The notes under the pieces are model-generated. The model was not told the origin of the DNA. It saw only the letters and a list, made by a program, of their open reading frames with translations, and did no database searches. A stretch of DNA of 64,000 bases, from contig CM051458.1 in the NCBI GenBank assembly GCA_028274465.1, positions 57,339,253-57,403,252 on the forward strand, given 5' to 3'. A program made the translations under genes and the position numbers. Source of the DNA: Plantago ovata (Eukaryota; Streptophyta; Magnoliopsida; Lamiales; Plantaginaceae). Positions 11,284 to 23,295 of this stretch are shown in pieces (the stretch's first letter is position 1; the number at the start of each line of letters is the position of its first letter).

Positions 11284-13881
11284 GAGACATTTGTACACTC
11301 AATACTTCCAAAAGAGCTTACATATTCTCAGCTAATGAGCTCGAATCTGATTGCTTTAATCAGAGAAAATATGAAAGCAAAATTCAAGAGTGCCTCTCCA
11401 GCTGAACAAGCTGTGATGCTCAAGGGTTCCTTTGTACCCGTGGTTGCTGATCCCCACAAAATCAATGAAGAATAGGAAGTTACAATTACTGCTGTGTACA
11501 AACATCTCGAGTTAGTCATACTAACGGACGATGATGAAGAAGAAGAGGATGAAAATATCCCAAAGGATACCAGTGATGATGATGAAGGAAAAGTTTCTAA
11601 GGACAGCAAGGACGATGATGATGATAATCAAGGCCATAGTCCTGATGCTGGCATAGTAAAAATGACAGTTGTTGAGACTGAAAATCAAAACACTGAGAAT
11701 CAGCAAGCTGACCAAACTCCCAGCCAGCACCAAGAATCTACTCCCGCTCCTGCTGAGACAAGTACTCAAGCAACTGAAAAAGTTGTTGAAACTGAAGAAG
11801 AGTACGCCAGAAAGCGTGCTGAAATGCACTTAGGCAAAGCTAAGCTTTCTGATGCCGAGTTAGCATTACTCGAAGCTAAGGTCACTGATCCAAACCTTGG
11901 AGAAGAAGATATGGATGAAAATTATCAAAGAGCTCTTCAAAATAGTGTACAGATTCATGCTAGACATACGCAGAATCTAGACATTGCTCAATCTTCAGGA
12001 GTGAACAACACGGAAGTCTCCTCCCTTCCACTTACTACTGGTGAAACTCCAGTTGTTGAGTCAAAAGAGTTTCCCTCAGCAACCACTCAACCACAAGTGT
12101 TTGAAGCTAAAGATTTGAGAACCAAGGTTGCTGACCTTGACGAATTTGATGACGAAGAAGATCTATCTAATTTCTCAGCAAATGAAGAAGAAAGAACAAA
12201 GAAAATTGAACCCACAGAGGTTGCAATTCCTCCTCCATCTCTCCAAACTGATGAAGGAGATGTTGAGAGAAGTCACTTGCTGATAAATGATGATCAATTC
12301 GCTACTGAGATCAAAGCTCATTCACTTACTCCATCTCTAGTGCCGTTTCCTAATATTGAGGATTTTACTCCTAGAATAAAGGCACAAATGGCTGTTCACA
12401 AAGCATGCCAAGAAGAGGATGATGCATTGCTTGCTGAGAGTCCGCTTGACATTGGCAAAATACTGGCTACATTGCTGAAACGCACTACTTCACTTACCAT
12501 AGCTCAGAAAGACATCAGTCTACATCACAAAAGCTATGAAGAAGATGTCAGTCAAGCACTCAAACTTGCTAAAAGTGCATTGAAAAAGGCTCAGGCTGTC
12601 AATGAAGAAAACGTCGACAATGAGCGCAGGCATGAGGAGAACTTGGCTTGTATTAAGGAAGAACTGTCCAAGCTAACCACTGAACAGCAAGGCATAATTC
12701 TCAAATACAACAGCCTAAGTACTCTTGCTGAAAACTACAATGAGTTTTTCTCTCTACACATCCGACCGATGATGCAATCCATGTCTAAGGGAGAAGATAG
12801 ACAAAGAAAGTCTTCAAGATCAAACAAACCCTCTGCTGAAGCGCCATTTATACTGCCTGGTCCACCTCCCAGAGAACCTCTTGCTGAACAAGAGCAAAGT
12901 TCTAAGAAACGAGCTGAAACAGATTCTGAGAGAAGTTCAGCAAATCCAAAAAGGAGAAAAACTGCTGCTGAAACTCAAAAATACTGTCACACTTAAGGTC
13001 ATCAAAATCTGAATGAAGATGATGATAATGATGATGACCAAACAATAGCTCAAGCTATAAGAGCTAGGCCTATTTCTGCCTTAACTCCATCTGGCCAATC
13101 CAAACATTTCTCTTCTGACTCAAGATTTTCAGCAAGAGATCAAGAAAATGCTAAGTCAAGAAGAAGAAGGCAAAGACAGGAAGAAAAGAGGCTAGCCAGC
13201 ATTGCAATTGGCACTGGCATTGAATATACAAAGACCAGCAATGAGGAAACAACTCAGATTGTGATCAGAAACCTACATGGTTGCTGGATCTTAAAGCTGA
13301 AATATCTTTTGGCTAATGATTTCTTTCCAACTGTTGTACTTAATCAAATGTACACTTGGATTGAATTGAAAGTGCAAAGAAAAGAAAGGGATCCTCCTCC
13401 CTACCCAAGGAACATTGCTGCAAAATGGCTGAACTTGGAGATCTTAGTAAGAAGAACTTCTATCGGCAAGAATATAAACAAGAGCCCGATTTAATCAAAA
13501 CGATAGATGTTGCTTACTACAGTGATCCTTTAACCAAGAAGTCCAAGAAGAAATATGGCTTGATTCCTTATGAGTATTTTTATCTCACTGCCCAGGATCA
13601 AGAAGAAGATCTTCTCTGGTTAAGAAAGATTCATGCCAACAAGGGAATTTCAGATACTCAACTTCTCCATGGTAGCAATTGGGGCATGCACTTGTGGGTA
13701 CTTCACTACAAAAATGAATGGTAAAAACCATCATTATACTGCCTGCAAGAATGCAAGGATTATTCAACTTAAAGTCCGTAAGCTACTTGAAGATTAGGAG
13801 AAGGACTGTGTTGAATTCTCTGCTCTTGCTGAGAAGAGTGTGAGGGAGATTCTTAGGAAATCTTCTGCTGGAATAGCTTAA
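11284..13881 (+). pseudogene. Copia E1 aORF, C-terminal half
   Basis: Starts abruptly at ETFVHSILPKEL, a point internal to the E2 aORF (near 41484), so the N-terminal half is lost. Contains SASPAEQAVMLKGSFVP, an in-frame TAG near 11473, the Asp/Glu run, a 500-residue open stretch (11494-12996) with a coiled-coil section KLAKSALKKAQ..., a basic cluster NPKRRKTAAE, a stop at 12994, then the C-terminal domain (about 13200-13880) broken near 13475 and 13710. It ends at TAA 13879-13881. A 3' UTR, PPT and LTR follow, confirming that the aORF is the last gene of the element. Confidence 0.82.
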
Positions 13882-14136
13882 GTCCTTTGTAAAAAGCTTT
13901 GTTTGTTTTGTTTGCTGATTTTGTAGTGATCTCTGAACTTTCATGTAAACTTACTGAAAGATAACTATCAGCAATAAACTTTTGACTCTTATTGGTTTTT
14001 GATTATGAAAACTATGCTTACTGTTTTATTATTCAAGTATGCTTGCATTAATCAACTGATTTATTCAATATCAGAAACCTCTAAAAGGGTAACAATTAAT
14101 TTAGCCATGGATTGCTGACATCAAAACGGGGAAATT
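13882..14136 (+). other. E1 3' UTR and polypurine tract
   Basis: Non-coding, with several TTGCTGA-like words. The polypurine tract AAAACGGGGAAA at 14123-14134 lies two bases before the LTR start. It marks the plus-strand primer site and the element's orientation. Confidence 0.8.
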
Positions 14137-15609
14137 TGTTAGGAAACTTGTAAATTCTGATGAGCAATTAACCATGCTAAATTAAGGAAAGTCCAGTAAC
14201 TAGTACTCTTAAGGTCCATAGGAATTTAGAATTTTAAGGACATTGTAAAAGAGGAACGTTTGCTGATGACGTACTTTGTTTTTACAAATGAACTATTGAA
14301 GCACTAGAACCGCTCAGAAACTTGAAGATTCGAAGACTGAAGACTTAAGAAGAATTCTGAGAATGGTATCTACAAAGGCACATGTTGCTCAGAAAGTGAA
14401 AATTTCAGCAACAGCTCGCATAAGTGAAAATCTATATGACAGAGTAGGTGGTGCTTGCTGAAACTGAGACTGACTGCTTCCTGAAATACATATGTGACCT
14501 CCTTGCTGAAAGTACTTGCATTTTGGCTCCAACGTTCACATTTGAATTTGATTCAAGTGAACTTTAAATGCAAAGTAAGCACGCGAAGAACATGAAGACT
14601 AGAAGACAAATGAAGGACGCTGCTGAAAGTACAAAAGCAAGATAGTGACATGTTAAGGAACAAAGCCTTAGAATTTGAAATTCAAACGGCTCCCTTGATT
14701 CCCTATAAATAGAGGTCATCCGGCAAAGAGCTGAAGTGTGTCAACAACGTGATCAAACTCTCACTTGTGCTTAAACACTCAATCTTTCATACTCTTTACT
14801 GCCTATTGATCCATTCCAAGACTTAAGCTTGAAAAAAAAGCTACTTGTGAAGAACTAGAAAATTCACGGCTAAGAAATTAGTTAAGTGTTCTTTCTTTCG
14901 AACTAGAACAAGTCTTGACACCAGAAACAACTTAACTTGTTTACTGAAAAGTATTCCAAGTTGTGTTTCTTTAGATAACTTGTTATAGCTGAAAACGTTA
15001 TACTCAAGTCATCTCATCCCAAACCTCTCTAACTGATAAACACCCTTTTTCAGGCGTGAAATTCAGGGGGAATTAATCAAGCATAGTTTTGCTGATTAAG
15101 TGTCCCAAGTTTGGTGGAGAACAAGGTTTCGTTCTCTAGTTAGGTTGGAAACGAAGCAAGTGTGCTTTGGTTTCTGAAGAATCATTACAGATAGGTGTTG
15201 TAAGGAACCTCAAGCTTATCTTAGTGGATTCAGTCCTAGAAAGGACAAAGTGGATTAGTTGAGAGATTACGCCACTCTCAGATACCACTATAAAAGTTTT
15301 GTGTGATTTACTTTACCGCATTTAGTTTTCAGCAAGCTGTACTTTTTGTACAGTGTCACTCTGCTCACTTGCTGAAACTAACACTCTCTGAAAAGCACTT
15401 ATTGTATAAATACTTCCGCACTCTGTGTTTAAATTACCAGTAAAACTCGTTACAGAAAAGTAACTAGTACTTGCTGAGAAAGTTAAGTATCAGCAAACTC
15501 ATTACTGAAAAGTAATAAGCACTTGCTGAGAAAGTTTTTAAACGATGAAACTTTGAAAAGACTATTCACCCCCCCCCTAGTCCTTTCTTGTTGTTTAAAG
15601 GGACCAACA
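14137..15609 (+). repeat. Complete copia LTR (3' LTR of E1), 1473 bp
   Basis: TGTTAGGAAACTTG...GGGACCAACA with inverted TGTT/AACA ends. A TATA-like CTATAAATA lies at 14703-14711. A run of nine C follows GACTATTCA near the 3' end. It directly follows a PPT. Downstream there is no primer binding site; instead homology passes at 15610 into the middle of a gag gene (codons HKYKNE), so E1 appears to have inserted into another copia element. The LTR family length varies (about 1.47 kb here, 1.64 kb for the solo LTR at 19853). Confidence 0.92.
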
Positions 15610-17153
15610 CATAAATACAAGAATGAAGCTAGCTCGCTGAACAAGCAAGCTCAACAAGCAAACTCCTATGAAGAACCAGCAGTTGGCAATGATCTTTGCT
15701 TTTATTGCAAAAAGCCTGGACACTTCAAAGAAAATTGTCCTTTACTGAAAGGGAAATCTGCTGAAAAGAAGAAGAAGTTCAAAAGGGCTTTGATTGCTGA
15801 AGAAAAGAAAAGCTTCAAGCAAAAATCGATGCTCTTTGCATTGAAACAAGCTCTGAAGATAGTGAGGTAGAGAGTTCAGACACTGAAGAATAAGAAGCCA
15901 CTCTTGATGTAGAGATCGGCAAGGAAGTTTGTGGAATAGCTATGGAATCTTATCCAGATGTGTCAAACTACGAATTCTGCCTCATGGCCGGTCAGGTAAA
16001 TTGTCCTACCTCTGACTCTGATTCAGAAAATGAAGATGACATTGACCTTGATAGAATTCAAGGAGAAATCGAAAGATTTGAGAAAACTCTGAGCAAACAG
16101 CAAGAGAAACTACAGAATGCTGAACTTCTGACTAAGCAAACTACTGAAAAGTATGTCTTGCTTGGCCTTGAGTCAGAAAAGAAGGATGCTGAAATATTGC
16201 ATTTCAAGAAGTTAATTGCTGAAGCTACAGAGAAGAATGCTCAAATGGCAATAGAATTGGAAGAGTATCAGTCCTCAATTCTAAAGTTACTTGCTGAAAT
16301 ACAAGAGATGAACAAGATGAAAGTCAATTTCAAATCTTATGCTGATGCTAGTAACACGCTGACTGAACTAAACTCTTATCTGAGAGATCCATCTCAGAAA
16401 GAAGGTTTAGGTGCCACGTATGAAGGTGATGATGTAATAATCTTGAGTAAAGACAAATCATCAATCACCTTTGTTCGCGCAACTGATAGTGGTCAACCAA
16501 AACTCTATCAGATTGGTCAATCTAAGGTTGCTGAAATAAGCAATCAAGTACCAACAACCTTAAAGCCCGCTGTTGCTACTCAAAGTAACAAGACTTTAAA
16601 AGGAAAACAGGTTGCTGAAAAGCAAACTGTTCAGAAAAAGGGTGCTGTAAAGCATTCCGCCAAACAAGCTGCAGAAAAGCAATTTGTTAAGACTAAACAC
16701 AAGATTACTAAAAGTAATCAGAAAACCTTTGATGACAAACCTGAATCGAGTAAGGTTGCTGAGACAAAGGCTCAGCATTCTCCGAAAAGTGGACTTGGAT
16801 TCAAAACCAAGCAAAGTCAACTCTTTCATGAGTATAAGCAAAGTCAGCAAAGATACTTCAAAGAGATGAACAAAACCAAGCCTAAGAGTTCTCACAAAAC
16901 TCAAAATGCTAGGACTAGAAGGAACCTTGCTAGAAAAGAACTTACTGAAAAGTATGTTCAACAAAAGGGTCAACCAAGCAAGACACCACATCAGAAAGTG
17001 GACTTGATTAGCAATAATAAAAAGTCTTTCGGTTCTAAGCCCTCTAGTTCCTCAGCAAGTAGAAAACAAGTCAAAGTTGAAAAACTCAAGACTTGGGATT
17101 CCACTAGACGTTTTCTTGAACATGTTAATGGACATCCAATATTGGATAATTAA
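15610..17153 (+). pseudogene. gag: Copia E2 gag, C-terminal two thirds
   Basis: Homologous to the minus-strand gag from the codons HKYKNE onward. CCHC knuckle CFYCKKPGHFKENC at about 15696-15737. A missing A near 15812 shifts frame (the copy at 53228 has the base), and a TAA near 15890 interrupts. From 15942 a 403-residue open stretch encodes the acidic region, a coiled coil (ERFEKTLSKQQEKLQ...) and a Lys/Gln/Ser-rich basic tail ending at TAA 17151. The protease follows in the -1 frame. The N-terminal capsid part is absent because of the E1 insertion boundary. Confidence 0.88.
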
Positions 17154-17530
17154 CTTGTTTGCTCTTGATTGTGCAGACTTCAGCCACAGAGACAAACAAT
17201 GCAATTTGGCACTTTGACAGTGGTTGTGGAAAGCACATGACGGGCAACAAGAAAAATCTTATAAACTATAGACGGTGGTCTAAAGGTCCAACAATAAGGT
17301 TTGCTGGTGGAGGCTTTGGTTCTACGTACTAAAGGTTATGGTAACGTGAAGTTAGGATGCATTACCATTTCGGGAGTTCGTTATGTCAAAAATCTTAAGT
17401 TTAACCCTTTCAACATAAGTCAATTTGCTGACAAAGGTTACTTCATCAAAATCAAAAGTGATGAATGTAAACATATTGACTTTGAGACAAAGAAGGTTAT
17501 TATGGTTGCTAGAAGATCAGGAGGTCTCTA
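17154..17530 (+). pseudogene. pol: Copia E2 protease and start of GAG-pre-integrase, interrupted
   Basis: The aspartic protease core IWHFDSGCGKHMTG (catalytic DSG) is in the frame beginning near 17180, with RFAGGG downstream, then a stop and frame change near 17328. A second open stretch 17301-17567 holds CITISGVRYVKNLKFN and FADKGYFIK. At SGGLY (17516-17530) the reading is cut by the gypsy LTR and resumes at 34516 after it. Confidence 0.88.
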
Positions 17531-18795
17531 TGATGAACGAGATTGTCAGACTCGAACAATCAAATAAATTTGTTTTAGCCAAAGGGCAACTCACAACTAC
17601 ACAAAACACGTAGTGCAGAGGTAAGATGACCTCGAGTGTCGATCTCTAGGGACTAAACTAGCTTTCACTAAATAACTAACTATATAAATTCATAAAACAA
17701 ATTTTGACTTAGCTTGACTTAACAATATATGATGAGAGCTGGTGATAGTATGCTCATTCTAAGGATCATGTTCTAATTACGCATGAAAGTGCAACTCGTA
17801 CTGCTTTAAAAGTAATTCGAATTAACAAACACCAAAAACAGATTTGTACACGTGTATTTTGAAAGCTTCCTATCTATACTAATACTTGGCTAAGGTTGTC
17901 AGTCTTAGTTCAAGCAGTACTTGTAATTGAAGATATTGAAAACGATGATCTTGAATTGTCCTAGTGTTTCTAACACTTTTCTACAAAGAAATTTGGCTTA
18001 GTCGGATCAAAGATTCGAATATAAATAAAACAAGTAAAACACTCAGAAACTCAATCATGCATAATATGAACCCTAGCTATGAATTTACATACTATCACCA
18101 ACTAGATGTTTAGCTACTCATATCAAAATAATAAACAACAATAGCAACCATATAAGAAAACATAGTTGAATGGAAAGATAAATAGCAGAAATTGTGAGAT
18201 ACAAAGTTACCACCAAAGGTTGTCAATCTCCGTGAATTGCTAACTCACAAAGATCTAGCAAGGTGAGATCAATTGATGTTCAAATCTCTACCTTGGTGCT
18301 CCAAATTGCTAAGAAAAAGTAGTTCTAAGAGAAAAAATACCCAGAACAAGCTGTTGGGTTTAAGTCTGCAAAATAATGATCTAAGATATGAAATTCGCAA
18401 CTTTTACAATTATATATAGTTGCTGTCGGCAGTTCCCAGGCGGACCGCCGGACACCAGGCGGTGCGCCTGGCATGGGCAGAGAGTTGCCCGTGCCTTTTC
18501 TTCCTCCGGGCCCTCGATTTTGGCCTTGGGCATGGTTTTAAGCTCCGAAACTTGATCTCTTAGCCTGGAAACATGTCCGGTACTCCTTGACATACCACGG
18601 GTAATCTCGTTGCACCAAAACTTCAATGTTTCGCCATGAATCATATCCAAAAGTGCGATTTTCACCTAAATCCTGAAAATATCAAAGAAAATGGAAACAT
18701 GACACTATTCTAACAAAATGCACTAAAATGAATGCAAGAGGATAGCTAAATTGGTGAAAAAGACCCGAATGATAGTGTAAAAAACACTGTCATCA
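17531..18795 (-). repeat. Gypsy LTR family A, 3' LTR, 1265 bp
   Basis: Plus-strand ends TGATGAACGAG...ACTGTCATCA. On the minus strand the sequence just before it is GGTTTGGGGAGTT, a polypurine tract, so this is the 3' LTR. A TATATATA element near 18410 fits a minus-strand promoter. GC palindromes GGCGGACCGCC and GGCGGTGCGCC occur at 18430-18475. A second copy is at 55149. Confidence 0.92.
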
Positions 18796-19852
18796 AACTC
18801 CCCAAACCGAATCTTTGCTTGTCCTCAAGCAACTAGCTAGACTCTATGCAACCTACATGCAACACAAAGAGGAGTCTCATGCCAAACAAGAAGAACTAAT
18901 CGATTGTATCTAACAAATGCTTATGAACAAAGACCATACAAATCATAACATGGAAGTAGGTTGAAGAATGTCTCGATTGAACCTATACACATTCACATAT
19001 GCACTTTGTCAAACAAGGGAGTCTCTCGTAACATTCTCTACCTGGACCTAGTCAGTGACGACGTAATGATGCATATTAAAATATAAATAGTTGCCCCATG
19101 CCTATGAAACTGAGTGCTTACTACTGTTCACCAAGTGAGACTTTCCCTCAAGAGGGGTCGAACCAATACTGGCTCTCATCAAACGAATGAGGGTTCCCTA
19201 AAAGACAACACTCCCCTATTCTACCCGACTCTTAAAGCAAAAACCTCTTCACCACTTCCTGAATCGCAGGACGAGGGTGGTCTAGAACAGGCCTTGGACT
19301 AGGCGACACGATAAACACAAGGAAGAATTTACAAGTCGATTACGAACTACTACAAAAGCTGAAAAATAATGCAATACTTTGCTAAAACTGCTTTTGGCTT
19401 GCTTGGATCCTTCTTTTGTTTTGATTTTTGGGTCTTATTCTTTTTTTCTTTCTTTTTTCTTTTCCAGATTCTGGAATTTTCGATTTTTTTCATTTTTCTC
19501 TTTTTTTTTCTTCTTTTATTTTTTGTATATAGCCAGCAGTAGCACAATGAAAGTACAATGAAAGGAAATAACAATGACACTACAACGACCTCCCGAAACC
19601 TATTCGAAAGAATAGGTTGGAGCTCAAACTCACAAAAAAAAAGAAAAACAACTCAACACGACTCAACTATACGAAAAACAAGTCATACAAAGAGTAACCC
19701 CCTCCCCAAACCTATTCGTTAGAATAGGTTTGAAACAAAGGATCACACACCTCACTCTACCTCCTTCCTAGGCATTTATCAATCTCAAAAAGCAAGGTGA
19801 AGACTTGTTGCCTCATAGGTACATAATTACACGAGAATACAACCAAAGACTC
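18796..19852 (-). other. Gypsy 3' untranslated region (proximal part)
   Basis: No credible gene. Begins with the PPT and TTGCTTGTCCTCAAGCAACT. It holds a long T/C tract (about 19436-19526) and two hairpins. The whole stretch aligns with 26686-27735 of the other gypsy family. Short ORFs here, such as the Lys-rich one at 19350-19580, are translations of the T/C tract. Confidence 0.75.
19597..19731. other. Pair of perfect hairpins in the gypsy 3' UTR
   Basis: 19597-19618 is AACCTATTC-GAAA-GAATAGGTT (9-bp stem). 19708-19731 is AAACCTATTC-GTTA-GAATAGGTTT (10-bp stem). Both stems are also present in the second family at 27479-27500 (loop GAAA) and 27592-27613 (loop GGAA), about 100 bp apart in each case, and in the duplicate at 57220 and 57333. 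Confidence 0.85.
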
Positions 19853-21495
19853 TGTTGGTCCCTTTAAACAACAAGAAAAGACTAGAGGGGGGGGGGTGAA
19901 TAGTCTTTTAAAACTTTCGTCGTTTAAAACTTTCTCAGCAAGTACTTATTACTTTTTAGTAATGAGTTTGATGATACTTAACTTTCTCAGCAAGCGTAAG
20001 TTACTTTACAGTAGCTTGGTTTGCTGATACTTTAATCAGAGAGCGGAAGTCTTTGATACAATAAGTGCTCTTTCAGTAAGTAAAGGTTTCAGCAAGTGAA
20101 GTGAGTGACTGTGTACAGACAGATATGATTTGCTGAAGCTAAATACAGTAAGTAAATCACACAAACACTTTTATAGTGGTATCTGAGAGTGGCGTAATCT
20201 CTCAACTAATCCACTTCGTCCTTTCTAGGACTGAATCCACTAAGATATGATTGAGGTTCCTTACAATCTCCTATCTAAAGCGATTCAACAGAAACCAAAG
20301 CACACTTGCTTTGTCTCCAACCTAAACTAGAGAACTCAACCTTGTTCTCCACCAAACTTGGTACTTTTAATCAGCAAAACTATGCTCGATTAAGTTCCCC
20401 TTGAATATCACGCCTGAAAGGGTGTATTTTCAGTTAGAGAGTTTTGGGGTGAGATGACTTAATTATAACTTATTCAGTTACAACAAGTAATCTAAGAAAC
20501 ACAACTTGGAATACTTTGCAGTAAACAAGTTTGATTGTTTCTGGTGTCAAGACTTGTTCTTGTTCGAAAGAAAGAACACTTAACTAATTTCTTAGCCGAG
20601 TTTGTTCTACTTCTTCACAAGTAGCTTTTTCAAGCTTTAAGTCTTGGAACGGATCAATGGCAGTAAGAGTGTTTGAAGGTTTGTGAGTTTTAAGCACAAG
20701 TGAGAGTTTGATCACGTTGTTGACACACTTCAACTCTTTGCCGGATGACCTCTATTTATAGTGCAAGTAAGGAGCCGTTTGAATTTCAAATCCTAAGGCT
20801 TTTGTTCCTTAACATGTCACTATCTTGCTTTTGTACTTTCAGCACGTCTTTGTTTGTCTTCTAGTCTTCATGTCCTTTGTGTGTAAGCTTTGCATTAAAT
20901 GCACATTTGAATAGAATTCAAACAGTAACATTGGAGCGCAAATTCACGTACATTCAGCAAGAGGTCACATATGTTCCATCAGCAAGTGGTTAGTCTCAGT
21001 TTCAGCAAGCACAACCTACTCTGTCTTTCAGATTTTCACTTATGCAATGCTGTTGCTGAATTTTCCACTTTCTGAGCAACACGTGCCTTTTAGATACCAG
21101 TCTTCAGCAATCTTCTAGTCTTCAGATCTTCAATTCTTCAAGTCTTCAGATCTTCAAAAGTCTTCAAGATTCTGAGCGGTTTCTATTTGATTCAATAAAT
21201 TATTTGTAATAAACAAAGTATATCTTCAGCAAATGCTTCAATAGGTTATTTTCTTTTCAGAAAATAAGATACATCATAAGCTAAGCATCAATAAGTTATT
21301 TTCTTTTCAGAAAATAAAATACATCATACGCAAAAGAAATAACTTATCTAGCACCTAACTAAGTCTTCAGCAAACGTTCCTCTTTTACAATGTCCTTAAA
21401 ATTCTAAATTCCTATGGACCTTAAGAGTACTAGTTACTGGACTTTCCTTAATTTAGCGTGGTTAATTGCTCATCAAAATTACAAGTTTCCTAACA
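19853..21495 (-). mobile_element. Solo copia LTR, ~1.64 kb
   Basis: Minus-strand TGTTAGGAAACTTG...GGGACCAACA with no internal copia sequence attached. The flanks are GACTC (19848-19852) and AACTC (21496-21500), a target duplication with one mismatch. The related 3' UTR at about 27730 lacks it and shows an empty site (AAGACCCTAACATGC). It is longer than the LTR at 14137 because it has extra internal repeats of TTCAGAAAATAAxATACATCAT. Confidence 0.9.
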
Positions 21496-22051
21496 AACTC
21501 TAACATGCAACATTTTATAAGGCCTTCGCGAACCGCAGTAGAGAAAACACCACATAGTGATGTCGAGACTACCAAGTTTAACTAGTGCACATACAAATAT
21601 GACAAGCCAAGCGAGACAAACCTCAAACTATTCCATAGAGATGTAATGTATGGGCAATGGTCACAAACACTTACTCTATACAATAAAAAAGTTCAAAATT
21701 TTTGGCAATAAACTCCACACAACATCATGCAAAACTAGACTAAGGATGAATGCATACGAACAAACTAAATCCTAGAAAGCGGTAAACTTGCAAACAAGGT
21801 ACAAGATACAATACTCAACGACACAAGTCATTCAATACATCACAGTTCACAAAACAACCCCCCCCCCCCACATGAAGCTCAAGATGGTCCCCAGCAAAAG
21901 AGAGAATGAGGAATATAAAGTGATACTAGATGTTACTGGATGTGTGGCATCTGTCGGCTGAGTGTACCGGGATGGACATGTGAAAAGACTAGTAATCCGG
22001 GTCATAATCCCCGTAATAGTCGTTCCACATGTCAGAGAGAAGATTCTGGGA
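21496..22051 (-). other. Gypsy 3' untranslated region (distal part)
   Basis: Continues the 3' UTR after the solo LTR and aligns with 27735-28020 of the other family. It includes a C-run (about 21857-21867) and no credible gene apart from the short tail of the accessory ORF. Confidence 0.6.
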
Positions 22052-23295
22052 CTACTGTAGGGTCTCCTGCTGCTGATCCAAGAGCATCTGCTGCTGCAAA
22101 ATGAGTTGCCTATCGTTCCGGAAATGCTCCTCCGCGAGCTCCCAATCACTGTTGCGCTGGGCAACATATCCATCAAGAGTATGCTGCAAACCCTATACAG
22201 TGGTGGTCAGAGTTGCAACATTGACATCGAACCCACGGAATCTGTCATCGAGGTAGGTCCTGAACTCAGTAAATCAAATCCTCGGGTACCACGTGCGACC
22301 CGCGGTGGCTGATGTGACCCACTGGGAGCGGCGGTGTCTGGAATAGGATCCCAATCATCGGTCTCCATGTCATCCCATCACTCGGTGGGGAAGGTGGTGC
22401 GTCATTGGCGGCGGAAGCTGAAGGTATGGTCTGTCGAAACCTATGCTCCTGCTCAGTGATAGATGCTGGAGTCAAGGCTGAGGTGACTGAGCCTGTCTCA
22501 TCAATACTCTCAACCCCGTGGTACTTGCAGTAGGCGGTGATCAGGCAAGGAAAGACAAAGGGCTTCTTCTTCTTGTTCCAATGCCTCTCGTACTCTTTGT
22601 AGATGATGTTACCGATGTCAATACGATGCCTACCTAGAAGACAGTAGATAAGCTCTGCATACCATGGCTGAATCGAAGTATCATTGGTCCGAGGAATGAG
22701 ATTGGCCATGATGAACTTCATAGTCGTCCTAGCCTCAAGATGAGGTCCTTCCTATCTAGTCTCTCCGGCCTATTACCATATGGGTACACATAATCCCTGT
22801 GGCAGATCACCTCTGTGACGCTGTCGTCGATCACCCGGCCTGCCCTCGAGTACTTGTATACGTGTGCACTCCCGATGAACTCCCGTTCCCCTAAGTGGAT
22901 GAAGTCAGAAATCGATTGGGGGGTCCACGGCACTAGTGTGTTCCATACTGGGATGCCCCCCATGTCCACACGGTCTGTGTATCCTATGAAGAACTCTTGA
23001 AGTAGCGACACATCTTACCCATTGAACCGGTTAGAGGTGTACCACTTCCAGTTCCTTCTTCCCTCCAAGTTGTAGAGCATTCGACATGCCGATGTGTTAG
23101 CATAGCTTACTGGGATTGTATTTTGCGGTCACGGACTATGGAGCGGGGCTTAATTGCAGCTTCCTCCTCAATATCCAGTTGAATGGAGATCGCTTGGAGC
23201 GATGGTTCATAGGCTTTGCTGGCTCGGGAGCTCGAGGCTTCTCCCTTTCCCTTCTTGCTCTTGGATGACCCTGCTTTCTTCTTATCACGAACCAT
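22052..23295 (-). pseudogene. Gypsy accessory ORF, plant transposon-protein-like (Transposase_32-type)
   Basis: Starts MVRDKKKAGSSKSKKGKG (basic N-terminus) at 23295. The central part contains YTDRVDMGGIPVWNT, FIHLGEREFIGSAHVYKYS, IMANLIPRTNDTSIQPWYAE and LLGRHRIDIGNIIYKE, the pattern I recall for the putative plant transposon protein domain commonly carried by Athila-type elements. A Pro/Ser/Asp linker and a Gln-rich tail (ILQQQMLLDQQQETLQ) end at TAG 22052. Breaks: frame change near 23120, a stop near 23016, frame changes near 22735 and 22360, and a stop near 22192. The duplicate at 59683 keeps longer frames. Role unknown. Confidence 0.75.

Noticed and set aside
19350-19580. Lys-rich minus-strand ORF and its Phe-rich plus-strand partner
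   Set aside because: Both are translations of a T/C-rich tract in the gypsy 3' UTR that is also found in the other family.
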